Assembly: GCA_903825895.1 (NCBI GenBank)
Contig: CAIKCI010000031.1
Location: forward strand, 164,027 to 228,026
Source of the DNA: an uncultured Actinomycetes bacterium
GTDB lineage: Bacteria; Actinomycetota; Acidimicrobiia; Acidimicrobiales; RAAP-2
Direction of reading: 5' to 3'
Length of the DNA: 64,000 nucleotides
Shown: positions 8,902 to 16,231 of the stretch, piece by piece
How positions within the stretch are numbered: the first letter of the stretch is position 1
Layout of the letters: every line of letters begins with the position of its first letter
The notes under the pieces: model-generated
The model's database searches: none
What the model saw: the letters and a program-made list of their open reading frames with translations, nothing else
Told to the model about the DNA's origin: nothing
Made by a program: the position numbers and the translations under genes

Positions 8902-9854
8902 CAGAGCAGCTCCTCGCCGAGGTGGTCGGCGATCTGCACCGTCATACGCAGACCTTCGCTCCGGGCAAAAAGATACGGCAGCAAGATCACCGGCACGCTC
9001 GGGCTCAATCCTTCTCGTAACGTGACGAGATGCGCTGAGCCCCGTCGACGAAGTGTTGTGGCTAGCCGCGCTGCAGCAAAAACCTCTTCCGTTGGCGCGT
9101 GGACAATCTCATCAACGAGTCGCAGGGACTCTTTCTTGGTGATGGCATCGAATACTTCTTCGTCGCGAGGAGCGAATCGCTCAGGCAACACACGATTCGC
9201 GATCACCGCTGCGAGATCGACGGTGGTCTTGTCAGCGACCTCGCTGGCCAGCGACAAGGTTTCAGAGACCGGCATCTCTTCTGGCGTGGTCACGATGATC
9301 AGACCAGTTTGTGAAGGATCGGACATGATGTCGAGCATCCACTCGGTTTGAGATCGCATCAATCCGACTTTGACGAGACTTTGAATGGCTTGCGGCGCGG
9401 TGAGTTGGCCAACGATATGGCCCGTCGCCGAAGAGTCGACCACGATCGCGTCATAGTGACGCTCTCGCACTTCGTAACAGAGTTTGCCCACGGTCAAGAT
9501 CTCCCGCACTCCTGGAGCCGCGGTAGCGACAAAGTCAAAGGCTCGAGCTACCGGACCGATGCGCCCAACCATGGGAATCTTGAGATGGATTCGCAAGTAT
9601 TCCCGAAGCGAAGCTTCGGTGTCCATGTGCATGAGGCTCAGACCACCCACATCAACCGGATTGAAGCCCACACCATGGGCTTCGAATGCGGCGGCGAGAT
9701 CGCCTTTTGCGTCAATCTCGCACGCCAAGACTCGTTTCCCTTGATCAGCCAGCAGACGCGCTAAACCGGCCGTCACGGTGGTCTTACCGACGCCACCTTT
9801 GCCGGTGACAAAGAGAAGGGATCGATCGAGAAGCGGGGTCGCTGCCACGCTCAA
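8901..9854 (-). CDS. ArsA/Get3-like ATPase, first of a pair (BagA-like)
   Basis: 317 residues. The Walker A motif is VTGKGGVGKTT (16-26); VVDSSATGHIVGQL (about 140) is the Switch II-like segment and LAAVIANRVLPERF (about 213) resembles the adenine-binding region. The start is weak: TTG at 9854 or GTG at 9848, with no clear ribosome site, possibly relying on coupling to the DUF3107 gene that ends 11 nt upstream. It is the partner of the following 390-residue homologue. As in Mycobacterium, two unequal ArsA-like subunits are encoded side by side, suggesting an obligate heterodimer. No arsenic-resistance genes are present. Confidence 0.85.
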   Translation of the reverse strand: MSVAATPLLDRSLLFVTGKGGVGKTTVTAGLARLLADQGKRVLACEIDAKGDLAAAFEAHGVGFNPVDVGGLSLMHMDTEASLREYLRIHLKIPMVGRIGPVARAFDFVATAAPGVREILTVGKLCYEVRERHYDAIVVDSSATGHIVGQLTAPQAIQSLVKVGLMRSQTEWMLDIMSDPSQTGLIIVTTPEEMPVSETLSLASEVADKTTVDLAAVIANRVLPERFAPRDEEVFDAITKKESLRLVDEIVHAPTEEVFAAARLATTLRRRGSAHLVTLREGLSPSVPVILLPYLFARSEGLRMTVQIADHLGEELL

Positions 9855-9865
9855 GGTCGCGTTCG

Positions 9866-10099
9866 TTATGGCGTGCCGAAGCCGACACGGCGATCAGATG
9901 CCGGCGCTCCAACTTCCACGTAGGCGATCTTTCCTGCCGGAACGCCGACACGACGACCTTTGCGGTCAGTGAGCCACAGGACGCTTTCATCTGTGAGGGC
10001 TGCCTCAATATCGGCGATGACCGTGTCACGTTTCACGTCGTCATCAAGCTCAATTTCAAGTTCTTTCATGGTCTGTACGATGCCGATGCGGACTTCCAC
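9866..10099 (-). CDS. DUF3107 family small protein
   Basis: 77 residues from GTG 10099 (VEVRIGIVQTMKELEIE), preceded by GGAG at a good distance. An upstream-extended frame exists but has no such site. The sequence shows alternating beta strands and a central helix (VIADIEAALT), with the conserved DRKGRRVGVPAGKIAYVEVG tail seen in actinobacterial DUF3107 proteins (I recall the mycobacterial TB9.4 protein as a member). The function is unknown. It probably heads the operon with the two ArsA-like ATPases and is divergent from the dGTPase-like gene, 70 bp away. Confidence 0.82.
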   Translation of the reverse strand: MEVRIGIVQTMKELEIELDDDVKRDTVIADIEAALTDESVLWLTDRKGRRVGVPAGKIAYVEVGAPASDRRVGFGTP

Positions 10100-10169
10100 G
10101 TCACGCTCTCCTTTGACTCGGGGCTGTTCTGGTTTCCCTACGTTACAGGGGAAGGGCAGAATAGGAAAC

Positions 10170-11300
10170 GTGAGCCAGCCTGAAGAGACTACCGAGCGCA
10201 ATCGCCTGTGGGCGTCGACGATGAGTGGCTTTGCCCAAAATGACACCATCGTGACGGCACACCGTGATTCGACCGCCTCGATTGAGCTTGGGGCCATCCC
10301 ATTTGACGAGCGAGGTATTGACCGCCTGACCCGAGAGGAACGCGAAGAACTTCTCCTTGTCCCTGGAGCAACTCGTGCTCAGGGATCTGGGAATCGCGCC
10401 ATTGATGAAGCGCCCGATCCATGGAGAACATGCTTTGAGCGCGATCGAGACCGTATCCTTCACGCGGCAGCTTTTCGCCGACTTGCGGGCAAGACCCAGG
10501 TCTTTGTGCTCCCTGACGACCACCAGCGCACCCGTCTCACCCATGCGTTAGAAGTCGCTCAAGTAGCCACCGGTATCGCACGAGCCCTTGGATTGAACGT
10601 TGCGCTCACCGAAGCCATTGCCTTGGGCCACGATTGCGGCCATGGTCCGGGGGGGCACGCAAGCGAAGATGCATTCAATCCCTTTCTCCCCGAGGGCTTT
10701 AACCATGCCCCGTGGGGAGCGGACGTAGCGTTGGCCTCGCTGAACTTGTGCGCAGAGACCTTGGACGGCATTCGGAACCACTCGTGGTCACGTCCTGCTC
10801 CAGGAACTCCTGAAGGCGAAGTCGTCTCATGGGCTGATCGCATTGCCTACGTCTGTCATGATTTTGAAGACGCAGTCTCCACCGGTATCGTCACCACCGA
10901 TCTCTTGCCGGCAATCGTGGCTGAGCGCTGTGGGATTCGACGCGGTCAACAACTCGGCTCGTTCATTGATGCCATGGTGCGGACCTCCTTGACCCACGGC
11001 ACCATCGGCATGGATGCCCATCATGCGGAAGCACTGGCAGCGTTCCGGGCCTTTAACTACGAGGGCATCTACCTCCGTGATGAATCACAAGTACAAGCCA
11101 ACGCCGTGATTGACGTCCTGACCGTCTTGGTGAACTATTTCATCGACAATCCGACGAGCGTTCCTGATGCATCGTCACAGGACGCTGTGCGCTCCGCAGT
11201 CAGCCACGTTGCGGGCATGACCGACCGCTATGCATTCTCGGCCGCCGTGGATTTAGCCGGCTATCGGGTTGACCTGCTTCCCCAAGGAATCGATCACTAA
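10170..11300 (+). CDS. dgt: dGTPase-like HD-domain triphosphohydrolase
   Basis: 376 residues from GTG 10170; ATG 10221 is an alternative. The HD signature is clear: RLTHALEVAQ with His125, LGHDCGHGPGGHASE with His154-Asp155, and WADRIAYVCHDFED with the later metal Asp. RDRDRILHAAAFRRLAGKTQVF is the substrate-side block of Dgt proteins. The family splits dNTPs into deoxynucleoside and triphosphate, regulating dNTP pools. CAGAAT lies 7 nt before the GTG, a weak -10 for a leaderless start. The stop directly abuts the stop of the convergent SDR gene with no spacer. Confidence 0.88.
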   Translation: MSQPEETTERNRLWASTMSGFAQNDTIVTAHRDSTASIELGAIPFDERGIDRLTREEREELLLVPGATRAQGSGNRAIDEAPDPWRTCFERDRDRILHAAAFRRLAGKTQVFVLPDDHQRTRLTHALEVAQVATGIARALGLNVALTEAIALGHDCGHGPGGHASEDAFNPFLPEGFNHAPWGADVALASLNLCAETLDGIRNHSWSRPAPGTPEGEVVSWADRIAYVCHDFEDAVSTGIVTTDLLPAIVAERCGIRRGQQLGSFIDAMVRTSLTHGTIGMDAHHAEALAAFRAFNYEGIYLRDESQVQANAVIDVLTVLVNYFIDNPTSVPDASSQDAVRSAVSHVAGMTDRYAFSAAVDLAGYRVDLLPQGIDH

Positions 11301-12149
11301 TTACTTCTTGGCCGCCTCAGAGAGGTCGATACGTGGAGGGGTGCCGCCCTCCATCCACTCCATGCGTTGGCGCATCGTGGCGAGCGCAACGCGCTCATGG
11401 GGAAGAATCCAGAAGCGTTCATCGAGGACGGCCCCGAGTACTTCATTCGCCACCACCGAAGGATCAAGACCAGATTCAACGATCTGACGGGTGAATTCAC
11501 GCAGCGCTTGCGATTCGGGCTGATCTACCCACTCACGCAGCGACTCGGGGCTGTTGCGCTCTGATTCAAAGATTCTCGTCTTCACGAAACCCGGGCAGAG
11601 CACCGAACAGTGCACGTTGCTTCGTTTTCCAGCGAGTTCGTACCAGAGCGACTCAGACAGTCCCACAACCGCGAACTTTGACGCGCAGTAGGGACCCATA
11701 CCAGGAACCCCACCGAGGCCCGCCAGCGACGCTGTGTTCACGATGTGTCCTTCGTCTTGTGCGAGAAACAGTGGCAAAAAAACGGCGAGGCCATTCGTGA
11801 CGCCGGTTACGTTGACGCCCATCACCCATTCCCAAACTTCAGGAGGTGATGCGATGGTCGAACCGCCGCCGACGCCCGCGTTGTTGAAGACGACATGAAC
11901 ACCACCAAAGTGTTCTTGTGCTTTCTCCGCAACCTTGCGGACGTCTTCCAGAACCGCCACGTCACAGGGAACGCCGATGACGTTGGCGCCTTCTGCCGAG
12001 AGGTCAATCACTGCTTGATCGAGGGCTGCGGTTTCAATATCAGCCAGAACGACGTTGGCGCCTTCTTTGACAAATCGCTGTGCTGTGGCAAAGCCAATCC
12101 CGCTCGCCCCTCCGGTAATCACGACCGTCTTCTTCGCTACTGACTCCAT
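11301..12149 (-). CDS. Short-chain dehydrogenase/reductase
   Basis: 282 residues. Classical SDR features: TGGASGIG cofactor loop (12-19), CDVAV, NNAGVGGG, a catalytic Ser in NTASLAGLGG, and YCASK with the catalytic Tyr and Lys. An Asp at the end of the second strand (VLADIE) points to NAD(H). A good CGGAGG site lies 6 nt before ATG 12149. The substrate cannot be read; the 60-residue C-terminal extension with QRMEWMEGG is typical of a subgroup that oxidises bulky alcohols. It ends exactly at the neighbouring dgt stop, convergently. Confidence 0.85.
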   Translation of the reverse strand: MESVAKKTVVITGGASGIGFATAQRFVKEGANVVLADIETAALDQAVIDLSAEGANVIGVPCDVAVLEDVRKVAEKAQEHFGGVHVVFNNAGVGGGSTIASPPEVWEWVMGVNVTGVTNGLAVFLPLFLAQDEGHIVNTASLAGLGGVPGMGPYCASKFAVVGLSESLWYELAGKRSNVHCSVLCPGFVKTRIFESERNSPESLREWVDQPESQALREFTRQIVESGLDPSVVANEVLGAVLDERFWILPHERVALATMRQRMEWMEGGTPPRIDLSEAAKK

Positions 12150-12201
12150 TCGATACCTCCGCTCTCTCTTCCGAAACTAGTCGCCTCGGCCATCAGCAGC
12201 A

Positions 12202-13341
12202 CTACCCCAACTTGAGTTCTTGGCGGTAAACCCGAGCTGGCCCTTGGGCAATGATCTTTTCGGCCAACAGGGAAAAGGCCTGTGATGCTTCACTTTGAGG
12301 GTCGGTCACGGTGATCGGTCGACCCTCGTCGCCCCCTTGGCGAAGCGCTGGCATGAAGGGAACTTGGCCCAACATCGGCACGCCGAGTTGCTTGGCCAAG
12401 ATTTCTCCTCCCCCACTTCCAAAAAGTTCATAGCGCTCTCCGTCATTACCGGTGAACCATGCCATGTTTTCAATCACACCACGCACCGCTAGTTTCATCT
12501 TGCGTGCCGCCCACGCAGAGCGCTGGGCCACTCGTTCTGCGGCTGGCTGCGGTGTCGTGACCACGTACATCTCAACTCTTGGCAGTACTTCACTGAGGGT
12601 TAACGCAACATCACCGGTTCCCGGCGGCATATCGATCACGAGAAAATCAGGAGTGCCCCAGTAGGCCTCCGTGATGAACTGTTCGATTGCCTTATGCAGC
12701 ATTGGCCCACGCCAAATCACTGGTTGCTCGTCGGGCACAAAGAATCCCATCGAAAGACAACGCACGCCGTGCACCGCAGTCGGCAAGACGGTGTCGCCCA
12801 AGATGATCGGATCGTGCAAGGGCCCGAGCATTTTAGGAAGTGAAAATCCATAGACATCGGCGTCAAGAACGCCCACGGTCTTCCCCGCTTGGGCTAACGC
12901 AATCGCCAAGTTCACGGTGACCGATGACTTCCCCACACCACCTTTTCCTGAGGAGATCCCCAGCACGCGCGTTGGGGAATCTGAACGTAAGAACGCTGGT
13001 GTCTCATCTCCGTGACTATGGCCATGGTCATCAGCTTGCGCACCCATCATCACGCGCAAGGTGCTGCGGAGCGTCAGTCGTTCATCCTCGGTCATGGTGC
13101 GCCGCTGGACGGTGACGTGATCGATCCCCTCTTGCGCTCCCAGCAGCTCTTGAAGCGCTCGTTCGAGATCGTCCGCATTCGGCCATGCAGTAATCGGGAG
13201 TGTGAGGGTTACGTTGAGCGATGATCCATCGAGTGCCAGCGCCCCGATCATCCCGACCGTCCCGAGCGAACACTCAAGTTCGGGGTCGATGACGGACTCA
13301 GCGACCTCTCTTAGTTTGGTTGGATCACTTGGTCCACTCAC
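12202..13341 (-). CDS. mrp: Mrp/ApbC-type P-loop Fe-S cluster carrier ATPase
   Basis: 379 residues. The N-terminal MIP18/DUF59 domain (about 5-90) is followed by a His/Asp-rich linker DDHGHSHGDE (about 107-116), then the ParA-like domain with GISSGKGGVGKSS, the Mrp signature WRGPMLHKAI and DMPPGTGD. The usual C-x2-C of Mrp/Nbp35 proteins is absent: the matching stretch reads ENMAWFTGNDGERYELFG, as in some actinobacterial homologues. GTG 13341 follows GAGGAG by 8 nt. It is divergent from a SufR-like regulator across a perfect palindrome, which suggests Fe-S-dependent control. Confidence 0.9.
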   Translation of the reverse strand: MSGPSDPTKLREVAESVIDPELECSLGTVGMIGALALDGSSLNVTLTLPITAWPNADDLERALQELLGAQEGIDHVTVQRRTMTEDERLTLRSTLRVMMGAQADDHGHSHGDETPAFLRSDSPTRVLGISSGKGGVGKSSVTVNLAIALAQAGKTVGVLDADVYGFSLPKMLGPLHDPIILGDTVLPTAVHGVRCLSMGFFVPDEQPVIWRGPMLHKAIEQFITEAYWGTPDFLVIDMPPGTGDVALTLSEVLPRVEMYVVTTPQPAAERVAQRSAWAARKMKLAVRGVIENMAWFTGNDGERYELFGSGGGEILAKQLGVPMLGQVPFMPALRQGGDEGRPITVTDPQSEASQAFSLLAEKIIAQGPARVYRQELKLG

Positions 13342-13373
13342 AAAACGCTCTCCTCAGGCTGGAAACCCCCGCA

Positions 13374-13395
13374 GGGAACTCATCGGTGAGTTCCC
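13374..13395. promoter_or_regulatory. Perfect 22-bp palindrome between mrp and the SufR-like gene
   Basis: GGGAACTCA (13374-13382), TCGG, TGAGTTCCC (13387-13395): 9-bp arms without mismatch, in the 72-bp divergent intergenic region. It lies just upstream of the TAGACT -10 of the regulator, overlapping the -35 zone, and 33 bp before the mrp start. An autoregulatory operator for the adjacent regulator is the simplest reading. Confidence 0.7.
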
Positions 13396-13400
13396 CTCGT

Positions 13401-13406
13401 TAGACT
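13401..13406 (+). promoter_or_regulatory. -10 box TAGACT for the leaderless SufR-like gene
   Basis: TAGACT followed by 7 nt and ATG 13414. No ribosome site can fit, so the message is probably leaderless. Confidence 0.6.
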
Positions 13407-13413
13407 AGGGGCT

Positions 13414-14145
13414 ATGGAGACGCTCGCTGCACTTGAGAACACTGGGCAGCGTTCTGAAGATCAGGGTTTCTCTGCCGCCATCGCCGCTCTCTCAAGTGCC
13501 TTTGGGGATCCATCTCGACGAGCGATCTTTCTCTATATCCGCTCGAACCCTCACTGTACGGTTGCTGAACTCGCTGATGAGTTCGCTCTCCACCCCAACG
13601 TGGTCCGCCACCACCTCGATCGGCTTCTCGGGGGAAGCTATATCGAAGCCGAAGCACCAGAGCGGTCGAACAATGCTGGTCGTCCGGCCAAGCGGTACTC
13701 CTGCGTGGCGACTGATCTCGTCTTCGATCTCGGTACACGACAAGATGATCTGATCTTGGCCTTGCTTGAAAAAGCCCTCGAACGACTTGGCACCGACCAA
13801 TCCGAAGCAATTGCGTCACAAGTAGGACACGACTTTGGTTTTGATCTCGCCCAGCGCATGGGACCCGTAGACGGCCAACGAACCATTCAAGCAGCGATGG
13901 CTACCGTCGCTCAGACCATGACGGCTCACGGCTTTGCGGCCCGCGCTGAAGGAACAACCCACCCCTCTGTCGTCGTTGAGCACTGTCCCTTTGGAGAAGT
14001 TGCTGCCCACAATCCTGTGTTGTGTGCCGTCGACAAAGGAATGGTGACCGGCCTGCTCGCCGGTCTTGGTGTCGCACAGCAGTCAACAGAGGTTCAATTA
14101 ACCTCACGCGCTCGCGGCGATCAGGCCTGTCGCGCCACTGCATAG
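13414..14145 (+). CDS. SufR-like winged-helix regulator with cysteine cluster motif
   Basis: 243 residues. Residues about 20-100 form an ArsR/DeoR-type winged helix (SRRAIFLYIRSNPHCTVAEL, then NVVRHHLDRLLGGSYIE and the AGRPAKRYSC wing). The C-terminal half carries EHCPFGEVAAHNPVLC, a C-x12-C pair as in SufR, and a third cysteine near the end (ACRATA). SufR proteins bind a [4Fe-4S] or [2Fe-2S] cluster and repress Fe-S assembly genes. The gene is divergent from mrp and followed 2 nt later by a cysteine desulfurase homologue. The remaining SufR spacing (C-x13-C-x14-C) is not matched, so this is a relative, not a certain orthologue. Start fixed by the leaderless box. Confidence 0.75.
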   Translation: METLAALENTGQRSEDQGFSAAIAALSSAFGDPSRRAIFLYIRSNPHCTVAELADEFALHPNVVRHHLDRLLGGSYIEAEAPERSNNAGRPAKRYSCVATDLVFDLGTRQDDLILALLEKALERLGTDQSEAIASQVGHDFGFDLAQRMGPVDGQRTIQAAMATVAQTMTAHGFAARAEGTTHPSVVVEHCPFGEVAAHNPVLCAVDKGMVTGLLAGLGVAQQSTEVQLTSRARGDQACRATA

Positions 14146-14147
14146 CG

Positions 14148-15272
14148 GTGGCTTTTCTCGATCACGCATCGTCGAGCCCGCTGCGGCCCACCGTGGTCGA
14201 TGCCCTCACTGAATTACTTGCACTCCCCCAAAGCGACCCCGGTCGCCCTTATGACGATGCCATCACAATCCGTCGGATCATTGAAGAGTCTCGAGATGCC
14301 GTCGCCGCCCTCGGCCACGTCACTCCCCGCCAGGTTGTCTTCACCTCATCGATTGCCGAGTCAATCGCCACTTCCCTTTCGGCGTTTCGAGGTCAGGGCT
14401 CGGTCGCTACTTCACAGACTGAGCGGGCCAGCGTGCTTGAAGAAGTAGCCCATCACGGACAACTCATCACCATCCCCGTCGACGCTCTTGGCCACTACGA
14501 CCTCGATACTCTCACGAGCCTCCTCGCGGACCAGGCCATCGACATGATCAGTGTTCACGCTGCGAACCACGAAACCGGGACGCTTCAGGACATACAAGCA
14601 GTTGTTGGCATTGCCCGAGCGCACAAAGTTGCGATTCATATCGATGCCTCAATGGTCTTCGGCCATGTCGATATGGACTTCGGTGATCTTGATGCAGACG
14701 TCGTCAGTGTGACCGGTGAACTTCTCGGAGCTCCCCAGGGGGTTGCGGCACTCTTTGTCCGCAAAGGTCACGTGCTGGCACCCCTCCTGCGAGGAGGCAC
14801 CCAAGAGCGGGCGCGCCGAGCTGGGCTCGAGAACATTCTCGGCATCGTCGGCATGGGCGTTGCAGCAAGTTCCCTCAGTGAGCCTGGAGTCCTCGCCCAA
14901 GAAGCAGACAGGGCGCGTCTTCAGATCGCCGCGTTGGAGAACGCCGCTCTCGGCGTTGACGGCGTCGAGGCCGTGGGTGATCCCAACCCCGAGCAGCGGG
15001 TTTCCTATCTCCGTTGTTTCACGATTGCTGGGGTCGAAGCCGAGCCGGTACTCATGGGGCTCAACCGCGTTGGTGTGGCCGTCCACTCGGGTTCGGCGTG
15101 TGCATCAGAGTCATTTGAACCTTCGCCGGTCTTAGCGGCGATGGGACTCGAAGCAGATCGCTCCATGCGAGTATCGGTTGGCTGGTCGACCACTGACCGT
15201 GACGTCCAACGATTTGTGGATCATATTGGTCCCGTTATTCGTGATCTACGAGCGCTTGGCCACGAGGCCTAG
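14148..15272 (+). CDS. Cysteine desulfurase homologue lacking PLP-binding lysine
   Basis: 374 residues from GTG 14148, 2 nt after the regulator stop. The whole length aligns by eye with IscS/NifS: FTSSIAES, SVHAANHETGTLQDI, HIDAS, APQGVAALFVRKG, SGSACASESFEPSPVLAAMG and MRVSVGWSTT. The catalytic-cysteine loop (GSACAS) and the carboxylate-binding Arg are kept. However, positions that hold PLP in E. coli IscS are changed: Lys206 is Leu and His205 is Glu (VTGELLGAPQG at 14712-14744 in place of SGHKxxGPKG), His104 is Arg (QTERASVL), and Gln183 is Met (HIDASM). It may be a pseudoenzyme, a sulfur acceptor or a regulator. Its 3' end overlaps the convergent ccmH by 38 bp. Confidence 0.78.
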   Translation: MAFLDHASSSPLRPTVVDALTELLALPQSDPGRPYDDAITIRRIIEESRDAVAALGHVTPRQVVFTSSIAESIATSLSAFRGQGSVATSQTERASVLEEVAHHGQLITIPVDALGHYDLDTLTSLLADQAIDMISVHAANHETGTLQDIQAVVGIARAHKVAIHIDASMVFGHVDMDFGDLDADVVSVTGELLGAPQGVAALFVRKGHVLAPLLRGGTQERARRAGLENILGIVGMGVAASSLSEPGVLAQEADRARLQIAALENAALGVDGVEAVGDPNPEQRVSYLRCFTIAGVEAEPVLMGLNRVGVAVHSGSACASESFEPSPVLAAMGLEADRSMRVSVGWSTTDRDVQRFVDHIGPVIRDLRALGHEA

Positions 15273-15675
15273 CGCTTCGCCGACGTTTTGTCACGACGCT
15301 GATCAAAATTGCGGCACTCAGGACCACGATAAGCACTGGGACAATCCACAAAATAGCGCTGAGTCCTCCTGGTGGTGGGGTGAGCAAGATGGCATTGCCG
15401 TATTGAGATTCAAGTTGCGCAAGAACCTCGCTATTCGACATTCCCTTATTGACGTCTCTGAGTACTTGCGCTCGCACCGCAATTGACGACGGTGACGACG
15501 CTTGGGCAACCGACAAGTCTTGACAGCTCGGGCATTTGATCGTCGCATCAATTGATTGCGCTCGTTCTCGATTTGTCTGAACGTGCGGGGAAAAGACATT
15601 GGAGCCCACGATCAAGGCAACGAAAAGAATGAGTGCAGCAGCAGCAAAGCGAGTCCACAGCGAAAATCTCGTCAT
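15235..15675 (-). CDS. ccmH: CcmH-type apocytochrome thiol reductase
   Basis: 146 residues from ATG 15675, one nucleotide after the stop of the preceding thioredoxin-like gene. Membrane segment at about 9-26; then KCPSCQDLSVAQASS with the redox pair Cys48 and Cys51, the CcmH helix bundle (IAVRAQVLRDVNKGMSNSEV, PPPGG), and a second membrane segment at about 100-120. CcmH keeps apocytochrome c heme-binding cysteines reduced for the CcmF heme lyase. It is the last gene of the ccm operon and runs 38 bp into the 3' end of the convergent desulfurase homologue. No CcmI/TPR extension is present. Confidence 0.88.
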   Translation of the reverse strand: MTRFSLWTRFAAAALILFVALIVGSNVFSPHVQTNRERAQSIDATIKCPSCQDLSVAQASSPSSIAVRAQVLRDVNKGMSNSEVLAQLESQYGNAILLTPPPGGLSAILWIVPVLIVVLSAAILISVVTKRRRSARPRGQALVDHE

Positions 15676-15676
15676 C

Positions 15677-16231
15677 TCAGTGAACCCCAACATAGGGCTT
15701 GACCGCAGCATCGAGTTGTTTTGCGGTCAACGGTCCGACGTATGCGGCGACAACTCGCCCACTCGCGGCAACGATATAGGTGGTCGGTGGAGAGCTCACA
15801 CCCCAGCGATTCGCTGTATTGCCCTGGGGGTCGGTTAAGACGGGGTAGCCAATTCCTTGTTGTTGGATAAACGCCTTCATGGCCGTATTGGAATCGTTGT
15901 AGACCACACCAAGCATCTGTGCTCCGTTCGTGATCTTTGTTTGATCGTAAGCAAACGCCGAAAGTTGCGGTGACTCTTGCTGGCACGGTGGACACCATGA
16001 TGCAAAGAAATTCACCACGACCACGTGGCCCTTGGCATTGGCCAAGTTAATAACCGGCCCTTGCAGGGTCACGCCGGCCATGACGGGTGCTGGACGGCCG
16101 AGGAGTGGACTTTGGAAGGTGGTTGCTTGATTGGAATCACGGGTGGCCAACAGCACAATGAGGGCAACCACGATCACGCCAACGACGCCGGAGAGAAGAG
16201 CGATAAAGCGAACTCTCTTCGGTGGGGTCAT
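15677..16231 (-). CDS. ccmG: TlpA/CcmG-like membrane thioredoxin
   Basis: 184 residues. One N-terminal membrane anchor (about 8-29), then a thioredoxin fold facing outward, with FFASWCPPCQQE (Cys80, Cys83) and the cis-proline region SSPPTTYIV. The GVxYND-type loop is the TlpA/ResA/CcmG insertion. It supplies electrons for reduction of apocytochrome c or CcmH. ATG overlaps the ccmF stop as ATGA and the gene is followed directly by ccmH, so it is part of the ccm operon. Confidence 0.88.
   Translation of the reverse strand: MTPPKRVRFIALLSGVVGVIVVALIVLLATRDSNQATTFQSPLLGRPAPVMAGVTLQGPVINLANAKGHVVVVNFFASWCPPCQQESPQLSAFAYDQTKITNGAQMLGVVYNDSNTAMKAFIQQQGIGYPVLTDPQGNTANRWGVSSPPTTYIVAASGRVVAAYVGPLTAKQLDAAVKPYVGVH

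Noticed and set aside
7729..9854. Arsenite efflux ATPases
   Set aside because: The arsenite-binding cysteines and arsB or arsR genes are absent; the pair fits the BagA/B-type.
10100..10169. Palindrome CCCTACGTTACAGGG between DUF3107 and dgt
   Set aside because: Arms of only 4 bp match, which is expected by chance.
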